Positions 1 to 5,465 of a stretch of DNA of 18,145 bases are shown here, in pieces (position 1 is the stretch's first letter; each line of letters opens with the position of its first letter). Under the pieces are notes generated by a model, which saw nothing but the letters and a program-made list of their open reading frames with translations, did no database searches and was not told the DNA's origin. Source of the stretch: AC-37 sp045805345 (GTDB lineage: Bacteria; Actinomycetota; Thermoleophilia; Solirubrobacterales; Thermoleophilaceae); the NCBI GenBank assembly GCA_045805345.1, contig JBJMLK010000054.1, positions 1 to 18,145 on the forward strand. Direction: 5' to 3'. The position numbers were made by a program, and so were the translations under genes.

Positions 1-373
1 CCACCTTCGCGCACAGCGCCACGGTGCCCGTGTCGGCCGCGGCCGCCGCCGCGAGCAGCCGCTCGAGCGTGTCCGGCTCGGCCTGGGAGTCGTCGTCCAT
101 CAGCCAGAGCCAGTCCGACTCAGGCTCGCGCGCGGCGCGCACGCCCTCCGCGAACCCCCCGGAGCTGCCGAGGTTCTCGGCCAGCCTCAGGTAGGTCAGC
201 TCGGGCCGGTCGAGGAAGCCGCGCTCGCGCAGCAGCTCCGGGGTGCCGTCGGTGGACGCGTTGTCGACGAGGAACACGCGGTCGGGCGGGCGCGACTGAC
301 CGAAGACGCCCTCGAGGCAGCCCATCAGCAGGTCGCGGCGGTTGTAGGTCACGACGAGCGCGACGACCGTCAC
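1..373 (-). CDS. GT2 family glycosyltransferase, 3' end cut by window edge
   Basis: A minus-strand reading frame opens with GTG at 373-371 and stays open to the left edge, giving the first 124 residues. It is a GT-A fold family 2 transferase. The N-terminus reads ALVVTYNRR, followed by VDNASTDGTPELL (residues 36-48, nucleotide binding), NLGSSGGFAEG (68-77) and WLWLMDDDS (88-96), whose DDD is the metal-binding motif. The NLGSSGGF plus WLWLMDDD pair resembles GlfT1/WbbL-like galactofuranosyl- or rhamnosyltransferases; that is family resemblance, and the substrate cannot be read. Its GTG overlaps the TGA of the upstream minus-strand GT2 by 4 bases, so the two are co-transcribed and translationally coupled. 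It probably acts in the cytoplasm on a lipid-linked or nucleotide-sugar substrate. The GTG start and missing end make it easy for an ORF caller to miss. Confidence 0.88.
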   Translation of the reverse strand, partial: MTVVALVVTYNRRDLLMGCLEGVFGQSRPPDRVFLVDNASTDGTPELLRERGFLDRPELTYLRLAENLGSSGGFAEGVRAAREPESDWLWLMDDDSQAEPDTLERLLAAAAAADTGTVALCAKV

Positions 374-1419
374 CGCCCGCTCCTCCCCAGCAGCGCGACC
401 ACCACGCGCCAGTAGGCGCCCAGCAGCGACCGCAGCCAGCCGAGCTCGCTCGCCCGGCCGAGGTAGGGAGTCGACAGGTCGGGCGTCATGTGGCGCGCGA
501 ACTCGGCGGCGCTCACGCGCCGGTGCGACTGGATCGAGCGGCGCTCGCGAAGGAGCCGCGGCAGCGCACGCGCCACGTCGCCCCACGAGGCGAGCTTCTG
601 CGGCCCCCAGCCGCCGGCGAACGCCACGGCCACCAGAGCGAGCTCGGTGGCCACGAGTGCCGGCGCGAGCAGCACCAGGAGCTCGCCCGGATAGGTGCGC
701 ACGACGGTGGCCCAGCGGTTTCGCTCGAGCAGCCGCCACTTGCGCGTGCCCTTCGCGAAGTCGTACAGGTGGTCCACGCGAGCCGTGGGCTCCACCCCCA
801 CGCTCCCGCCGCCCAGCCGCACCCGCAGCGAGTAGTCCACGTCGTCGCAGTAGAGGAAGTAGTCGGGCGGGAAGCCCGGGTGCTCGGCCCATGTCGCGCG
901 CGGGATCGTGAGGCACACGCCGGTGGCGAAGCCCACCTCGCGAGGGCCGGCGGGCGCGCTCGCCACCGGCTCGCCGGCCTGCCCGGCCCAGCCGATGCCG
1001 GTGTAGTGCAGCACCCCGCCGCTCGTGTTCACGAGCCGGCCGCCGTCCATCGTCACGAGCCCCATCCAGAGCGCCCAGCCGCGCCCGTCGAGGGCGGGGC
1101 GCCGGATCGCCTCGCAGAAGCCGGGCTCGACCACGGCGTCGGCGTCGAGCGTCAGTAGGAGGTCGCCGCGGGCCAGCTCGGCCGCGGCGTTGGCGGCCGG
1201 CATGTAGCCGTCGTTCGACGGCATCTCGAGCACCGTGGCCGCGGGCGCCACGCGCCGCACGGCGTCGAGCGTCCCGTCGGTCGAGCGGTTGTCGGCCACG
1301 ATCAGCTCGTCCCCCTGCCCGAGTTGCGCCACCAAGGGCGGCAGCGAGCGCTCGACCAGCGCCCGCTCGTTGTACGTGACGACGATGACCGACAGCGTCG
1401 GCCGCCCGGGGTCGGCCAT
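370..1419 (-). CDS. GT2 family glycosyltransferase (WbbL/rhamnosyltransferase-like)
   Basis: This is a 349-residue family 2 glycosyltransferase. SVIVVTYNE lies at residues 10-18, ADNRSTDGT at 42-50 and LTLDADAVVEP at 89-99, where DAD is the metal-binding motif. FLYCDDVDYSLRV at 188-200 is the acceptor-side acidic motif, and KWRLLERNRWATVVRTYP at 227-244 is typical of WbbL-like transferases. A hydrophobic stretch at about 246-270 may be a membrane-associated segment. The role is transfer of a sugar onto a growing polysaccharide or lipid-linked intermediate; donor and acceptor are unknown. The ATG at 1419 is chosen because it begins right before the family's N-terminal strand and lies 8 nt after a TATAGT box on its own strand (1433-1428). 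The gene is divergent from rfbF across 26 nt, and its stop overlaps the next minus-strand transferase. Confidence 0.9.
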   Translation of the reverse strand: MADPGRPTLSVIVVTYNERALVERSLPPLVAQLGQGDELIVADNRSTDGTLDAVRRVAPAATVLEMPSNDGYMPAANAAAELARGDLLLTLDADAVVEPGFCEAIRRPALDGRGWALWMGLVTMDGGRLVNTSGGVLHYTGIGWAGQAGEPVASAPAGPREVGFATGVCLTIPRATWAEHPGFPPDYFLYCDDVDYSLRVRLGGGSVGVEPTARVDHLYDFAKGTRKWRLLERNRWATVVRTYPGELLVLLAPALVATELALVAVAFAGGWGPQKLASWGDVARALPRLLRERRSIQSHRRVSAAEFARHMTPDLSTPYLGRASELGWLRSLLGAYWRVVVALLGRSGR

Positions 1420-1427
1420 TGCGGGCG

Positions 1428-1437
1428 ACTATATGGT
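1428..1437. promoter_or_regulatory. Symmetric -10 box for two divergent leaderless genes
   Basis: The decamer ACTATATGGT fits ANNNTANNNT. Read on the plus strand it contains TATGGT (1432-1437), 8 nt before the ATG at 1446. Read on the minus strand it contains TATAGT (1433-1428), 8 nt before the ATG at 1419. The two hexamers share the TA at 1432-1433. The whole gap is only 26 nt, so neither gene can have a conventional leader with a ribosome-binding site. Leaderless transcription from both strands is inferred from geometry; no -35 element is obvious. Confidence 0.65.
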
Positions 1438-1445
1438 CCGCCCCC

Positions 1446-2216
1446 ATGGTGGCGGTGATCCTGGCCGGCGGGCGCGGCACGCGAATCAGCGAGGAGACGT
1501 GGCTCAAGCCCAAGCCGATGGTCGAGATCGGCGCCCGCCCGATCCTCTGGCACCTGATGAAGCTGTTCTCGGCGCACGACGTCAACGAGTTCGTGATCTG
1601 CCTGGGCTACCGCGGCTACGTGATCAAGGAGTTCTTCGCGAACTACTACCTGCACGCGAGCGACGTGACCTTCGACGTGGCGGAGAACCGCATGGAGGTG
1701 CACCAGGCCACGGCCGAGCCGTGGCGCGTGACGCTCGTCGACACCGGCGAGGAGACGCAGACCGGCGGCCGCCTCAAGCGCGTGCTGCGCTACCTCGGCG
1801 ACGAGGACTTCTTCTTCACCTACGGCGACGGCCTCACCGACATGGACCTCCGCGCGCTCCTGGACTTCCACCGCTCGCACGGCTGCCTGGCGACGGTCAC
1901 CGCCGTGCAGCCGCCGGGGCGCTGGGGCACGATCGACGTGGAGGGCGACGTGGTGCGCAGCTTCCAGGAGAAGCCGAGCGGCGACGGCGCGTGGATCAAC
2001 GGTGGGTTCTTCGTGGTCTCGCCCAGGGTCGGCGACTACATCGAGGGCGACGCCACGCCGTGGGAGGCCGAGCCCGTCGAGCGGCTCGCCCGCGAGGGAC
2101 AGCTGCGCGCACACCGCCACTCCGGCTTCTGGCGCGCGATGGACACCGTGCGCGACCGCGAGCACCTCGACGAGCTGTGGCGCTCGGGCGCGGCGCCGTG
2201 GAAGGTGTGGGAGTAG
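1446..2216 (+). CDS. rfbF: Glucose-1-phosphate cytidylyltransferase
   Basis: This 256-residue protein matches the usual 257 or so of RfbF/DdhA. It makes CDP-glucose from CTP and glucose 1-phosphate in the cytoplasm, the first step of the CDP-6-deoxyhexose pathway. The N-terminal nucleotidyltransferase signature AVILAGGRGTRISEET (3-18) is followed by KPKPMVEIG (21-29). YGDGLTDMDL at 126-135 holds the metal-binding Asp, EKPSGDGAWINGGFFV (175-190) is the sugar-binding segment, and FWRAMDTVRD (228-237) follows. An upstream in-frame TTG at 1419 would add nine residues, but it sits on the divergent gene's start and before the putative -10 box, so ATG 1446 is preferred. rfbG starts inside its last codons (10-nt overlap), giving a two-gene pathway unit. 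The function is clear from sequence and neighbour. Confidence 0.95.
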   Translation: MVAVILAGGRGTRISEETWLKPKPMVEIGARPILWHLMKLFSAHDVNEFVICLGYRGYVIKEFFANYYLHASDVTFDVAENRMEVHQATAEPWRVTLVDTGEETQTGGRLKRVLRYLGDEDFFFTYGDGLTDMDLRALLDFHRSHGCLATVTAVQPPGRWGTIDVEGDVVRSFQEKPSGDGAWINGGFFVVSPRVGDYIEGDATPWEAEPVERLAREGQLRAHRHSGFWRAMDTVRDREHLDELWRSGAAPWKVWE

Positions 2217-3280
2217 ACCCGGCCCACTGGCGCGGCCGGCGCGTGCTCGTGACCGGGCACACCGGCTTCAAGGGCAGCTGGGCGTGTCTCTGGCTGACCG
2301 AGCTCGGCGCCGAGGTGACCGGCTTCGCGCTCGACCCGCCGACCGAGCCGTCGCTGTTCGCGGCCGCCGGCGTGGCCGAGCGCGTGGACGACCGGCGCGG
2401 CGACGTCCGCGACGCCGAGCTGGTGCGCGCCCTGGTGGCGGACGCCCGGCCCGAGGTGGTGATCCACATGGCGGCGCAGCCGCTCGTGCGGCGCTCGTTC
2501 GACGCGCCGCTCGCCACCTATGAGGCCAACGTGATGGGCACCGCCAACGTGCTCGACGCCCTGCGCGCGGCGCCGGACGCGCGCGTGGCGATCGTGGTCA
2601 CGAGCGACAAGTGCTACGAGCCGCGCGCCGACGGGTCGCCCTGCCGCGAGGACGACCCGCTGGGCGGCGCCGACCCGTACTCGAGCAGCAAGGCGTGCGC
2701 CGAGCTGGTGACAGGTGCCTACCGGCGCTCGTTCCCCGGCGGGCCCGCCATCGCGTCGGCCCGTGCGGGGAACGTGATCGGCGGCGGCGACTGGGCGGAC
2801 GACCGGCTCGTGCCCGACGCCATGCGCGCGGCGCTGGCCGGGGGCGAGCTCCTGGTCCGCAACCCGGACGCCGTGCGCCCGTGGCAGCACGTGCTCAACC
2901 CGCTGTCCGGCTACCTCGAGCTGGCTCAGCGGCTGTGGGACGACCCGGCGGCGGCCGGCGCCTGGAACCTCGGGCCGGCGGCCGGCGACGAGCTGCCCGT
3001 GCGGACGATCGCCGACCGGCTCTGCGAGCTCTGGGGCGAGGGGCTCGGCTGGCGCGCCGAGGGCGACGGCGGCCCGCCCGAGACGGCGGTGCTCCGGCTC
3101 GACTCCGCCAAGGCGCGCGGCCGGCTGGGCTGGGCTCCCGCGTGGGACCTGGACGCCGGCCTGAGCGCGACCGTCGACTGGTTCCGCGCCGTGGCCGGCG
3201 GCGCGCGCGCCGCGGACGTCTGCGTGCGCCAGATCGCCGACCACGCGGCCGCACGGCTGAAGCTCGCCGAACGGCGCTAA
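2207..3280 (+). CDS. rfbG: CDP-glucose 4,6-dehydratase
   Basis: This 357-residue extended short-chain dehydrogenase/reductase converts CDP-glucose to CDP-4-dehydro-6-deoxy-D-glucose using bound NAD. The Rossmann motif is VTGHTGFKGSW (15-25). The active site shows TSDKCYE (132-138) and Y158-SSS-K162 (DPYSSSKACAE). The family-specific GNVIGGGDWADDRLVPD starts at 188, and RPWQHVLNPLSGYL runs 224-237. The GTG at 2207 gives an N-terminus (MGVDPAHWRGRRVLVTGHTG) closely parallel to known RfbG proteins (a short lead, then W-x-G-K/R-R-V-x-VTGHTGFKG). It overlaps rfbF by 10 nt; a GTG at 2198 is a poorer alternative. The next steps of the classical pathway (RfbH, RfbS, or other 4-keto-processing enzymes) are not next door. 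The TAA stop doubles as part of a TAACCT hexamer. Confidence 0.95.
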   Translation: MGVDPAHWRGRRVLVTGHTGFKGSWACLWLTELGAEVTGFALDPPTEPSLFAAAGVAERVDDRRGDVRDAELVRALVADARPEVVIHMAAQPLVRRSFDAPLATYEANVMGTANVLDALRAAPDARVAIVVTSDKCYEPRADGSPCREDDPLGGADPYSSSKACAELVTGAYRRSFPGGPAIASARAGNVIGGGDWADDRLVPDAMRAALAGGELLVRNPDAVRPWQHVLNPLSGYLELAQRLWDDPAAAGAWNLGPAAGDELPVRTIADRLCELWGEGLGWRAEGDGGPPETAVLRLDSAKARGRLGWAPAWDLDAGLSATVDWFRAVAGGARAADVCVRQIADHAAARLKLAERR

Positions 3281-3283
3281 CCT
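3278..3283 (+). promoter_or_regulatory. Possible -10 hexamer (TAACCT) overlapping the rfbG stop
   Basis: TAACCT contains the rfbG stop codon TAA and matches the TAnnnT form seen at other gene heads here. It is 67 nt before the GTG at 3351, so it would give a 5' leader of about 60 nt rather than a leaderless message. That leader contains a small AGGGC/GCCCT inverted repeat (3304-3308 with 3321-3325). Support is weak: composition and position only. Confidence 0.3.
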
Positions 3284-3350
3284 CGCGGTCCAACCACCCC
3301 GGAAGGGCGCCGAAACTTCAGCCCTACCACGCGTTTTCAGCTCTGAGCCG

Positions 3351-4109
3351 GTGATCCTCGAACGCCCCTGCCTAGCCGTCGTTCCCGCCTACAACGAGGC
3401 GGCGACGATCGGCGGCGTGCTCGACCGGCTGCGCGAGCACGCGCCGGGTCTCGACGTGGTCGTGATCGACGACGGCTCGACCGACGCCACCTGCCGCGAG
3501 GCGTTCGCGCGCGGCGCCCGCGTGCTGAGCCACCCGTTCAACCTCGGCATCGGCGGCGCGGTGCAGTCGGGCTTCAAGTTCGCGCTCGAGAACGGCTACC
3601 ACTACATGATCCAGGTGGACGCCGACGGGCAGCACGACCCGGAGCAGATCGACCAGCTCGTGACGGAGATGGAGGCCCACCCCGAGTACGACGTGATCTG
3701 CGGCTCGCGCTTCCTCAAGGACCTCCAATACGTGGGGCCGGTCAGCCGCCGCGCCGGCATCCACCTGTTCGCGTGGCTCGTGTCGCGGATCGTCGGCCAG
3801 AAGGTGACCGACCCGACGTCGGGCTTCCGCCTCTACAACCGCCGCGCGATCGCCCTGTTCGCGCGCGACTACCCGCACGACTACCCCGAGGTGGAGGCGG
3901 TGCTCGTGCTGCACTACCACCGGCTGCGCATGCGCGAGGTGGCCGTGCGGATGTACCAGCGCGGCGGCGGGCGCTCGTCGATCCGCTCGGGCAAGTCGGT
4001 CTACTACATGGTCAAGGTCCTGCTCGCGATCTTCGTGGGACTGGCCCGCGCCAAGCCTGTGGTCGACCCGGGCGACGAGGCGCCGGTCGCGGCCGCTCAG
4101 GGGATCTGA
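3351..4109 (+). CDS. GT2 polyprenyl-phosphate sugar synthase-like (DPM1-like)
   Basis: This 252-residue protein belongs to the dolichyl/polyprenyl-phosphate mannose (or glucose) synthase branch of family 2, which moves a sugar from a nucleotide donor to a polyprenyl phosphate at the inner membrane face. VVPAYNEAATIGGVL begins at residue 10 and VIDDGSTD spans 38-45. QVDADGQHDP at 88-97 carries the DAD metal site. GSRF (118-121), TDPTSGFRLYNRRA (153-166), YPHDYPEVE (174-182) and MYQRGGGRSSI (201-211) are typical late motifs. There is no C-terminal pair of membrane helices; only a hydrophobic patch at 217-231 could touch the membrane. The GTG at 3351 puts the first strand at the N-terminus. DUF2304 follows with a 1-nt overlap (TGATG), a common neighbour of such synthases. 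The sugar transferred is unknown. Confidence 0.9.
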   Translation: MILERPCLAVVPAYNEAATIGGVLDRLREHAPGLDVVVIDDGSTDATCREAFARGARVLSHPFNLGIGGAVQSGFKFALENGYHYMIQVDADGQHDPEQIDQLVTEMEAHPEYDVICGSRFLKDLQYVGPVSRRAGIHLFAWLVSRIVGQKVTDPTSGFRLYNRRAIALFARDYPHDYPEVEAVLVLHYHRLRMREVAVRMYQRGGGRSSIRSGKSVYYMVKVLLAIFVGLARAKPVVDPGDEAPVAAAQGI

Positions 4110-4534
4110 TGGAGACGCGCGTGCAGATCGTGGCCATCGCCGCCACCGCGGGGCTATTCGTGATCCTGCTCGAGCTGGTCCGGCGCCGGCGGATGCTCGA
4201 GCGCTACGCGATCCTCTGGCTCTTCTGCTCGGTGGCCCTGCTCGGGCTGTCGGTGTGGAAGGGCCTGCTCACCGACCTCGCTCACACGGTCGGCATCTAC
4301 TACGCGCCGTCGGCGCTGTTCGTGATCGCGTTCGGCTTCGTGCTGGTGCTGCTGCTGCACTTCTCCGTGGCCGTGTCGCGGCTGGCCGAGCAGAACAAGG
4401 TGCTCGCCCAGCGCGTGGCCCTGCTCGAGGAGCGCCAGCGCGCCGAGGCCGCGCCGCCGGCCCCGGCGGCGGAGCCCGCGCGCCGCTTCGCCGACCCCGA
4501 GGAGCGGCGCTCGACCGAGACGGTGCCGCGGTGA
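4109..4534 (+). CDS. DUF2304-family small membrane protein
   Basis: A 141-residue protein with three predicted membrane helices at about 6-23, 33-52 and 67-88, a basic RRRR loop at 25-28, and a charged heptad-like stretch (RLAEQNKVLAQRVALLEERQ, 91-110) likely to form a short coiled coil. A low-complexity Ala/Pro/Glu tail ends it. Length, three-helix layout and position right after a DPM1-like GT2 fit the DUF2304 family, whose biochemical role I do not know. It starts at ATG 4109, overlapping the preceding stop by one base, and overlaps the next gene by four (GTGA), so it is translated in lockstep with both transferases. It may anchor the soluble synthase to the membrane or help move the lipid-linked sugar; this is inference. 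Confidence 0.82.
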   Translation: METRVQIVAIAATAGLFVILLELVRRRRMLERYAILWLFCSVALLGLSVWKGLLTDLAHTVGIYYAPSALFVIAFGFVLVLLLHFSVAVSRLAEQNKVLAQRVALLEERQRAEAAPPAPAAEPARRFADPEERRSTETVPR

Positions 4535-5439
4535 CGCCGAACGAGCTGCGCGTGCCGGACGGCGAGCCGCTCCCGAGCTCGCTCGTCTCGATCGCGGCGG
4601 ACACCGGCGAGTTCGACGCGATCGACCACGGGCCGCTGCCGTCCCCGCGCGAGATCCGCACGCGCGAGATCCTCGGCATCCCGATCGCGATGACCGACTA
4701 CGAGCGGGCGATGGCCGTGATGGACGGCATGATCGCGCGCGGCGAGCGCGGCTACGTGTGCTGCGTCGCGGTCCACGCGGTGATGGTCGCGGAGTCCGAC
4801 GCCGAGATGCGCGCCGCGCTGCGCGGGTCCACGCTCACCGTGCCCGACGGCATGCCGCTCGTCTGGGCGGCCAATCTGATGGGCGAGGGCCTGGGCAACC
4901 GCGTCTACGGCCCGGAGCTGATGCGCCGCTACAACGAGCGCTGCCGCGACCGCGGCCACCGCGTGTGGCTCTACGGCGGGCGCGACCAGGGGTCGCTGGC
5001 TCAGCTCGCACTGAACATGCACCGCCAGAACCCCGGCATTCGCGTGGTGGGCGGGTACTCGCCGCCGTTCCGGCAGCTGACCAGGCCCGAGGAGGACGAG
5101 ATCGCTCGCCAGATCAACGCGGCCAAGCCCGACGTGCTGTGGGTGGGGATCGGCGTGCCCAAGCAGGAGAAGTGGATGGCGCGGATGCGTGACCGGCTCG
5201 AGGTGCCGGTGATGTGCGCGGTGGGCGCGGCGTTCGACTTCCACGCCGGGCGGATCTCGCAGGCGCCGCCGTGGATGCAGAAGCGCGGGCTCGAGTGGAC
5301 GTACCGGATCGCCCAGGAGCCGCGCCGGCTCCTGCCGCGCTACCTCTACTACAACCCTCGCTTCATGACGGCGGTCGGGCGGCAGCTGGCGCGTGAGCGC
5401 CGCGGGGACGTGCTCACCCCGGGCCGCGCCGGCCGGTAG
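4531..5439 (+). CDS. WecG/TagA/CpsF family glycosyltransferase (GT26)
   Basis: This 302-residue transferase is of the family that adds N-acetylmannosamine, ManNAcA or glucose to undecaprenyl-diphosphate-linked acceptors at the cytoplasmic membrane face. TVPDGMPLVWAANLMG (103-118) contains the conserved PDG whose Asp106 is the likely catalytic base. RVYGPELM (124-131), VWLYGG (145-150), IGVPKQEKWM (207-216) and GAAFDFHAGRISQAPPWMQ (232-250) are the family's later motifs. YVCCVAVHAVMVAESD (75-90) takes the place of the usual T-x-N strand, so the acceptor-side residues differ somewhat. The first 45 residues are an extension of low conservation. Start GTG 4531 gives the GTGA overlap with the DUF2304 gene. 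Donor sugar cannot be determined; nearby nucleotide-sugar enzymes leave several options. Confidence 0.92.
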   Translation: MTPNELRVPDGEPLPSSLVSIAADTGEFDAIDHGPLPSPREIRTREILGIPIAMTDYERAMAVMDGMIARGERGYVCCVAVHAVMVAESDAEMRAALRGSTLTVPDGMPLVWAANLMGEGLGNRVYGPELMRRYNERCRDRGHRVWLYGGRDQGSLAQLALNMHRQNPGIRVVGGYSPPFRQLTRPEEDEIARQINAAKPDVLWVGIGVPKQEKWMARMRDRLEVPVMCAVGAAFDFHAGRISQAPPWMQKRGLEWTYRIAQEPRRLLPRYLYYNPRFMTAVGRQLARERRGDVLTPGRAGR

Positions 5440-5465
5440 CGGGCCGGCACCGCCGACTGCGCCGG

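Noticed and set aside
1419..1445. TTG start at 1419 for rfbF, adding nine residues
   Set aside because: The added residues do not fit the family N-terminus and the TTG overlaps the divergent gene start; ATG 1446 gives the family length and the 8-nt spacing to TATGGT.
3304..3325. AGGGC/GCCCT inverted repeat as a riboswitch or attenuator ahead of the GT2 gene
   Set aside because: Five pairs with a 12-nt loop in a leader of about 60 nt; too little structure and no known riboswitch pattern.
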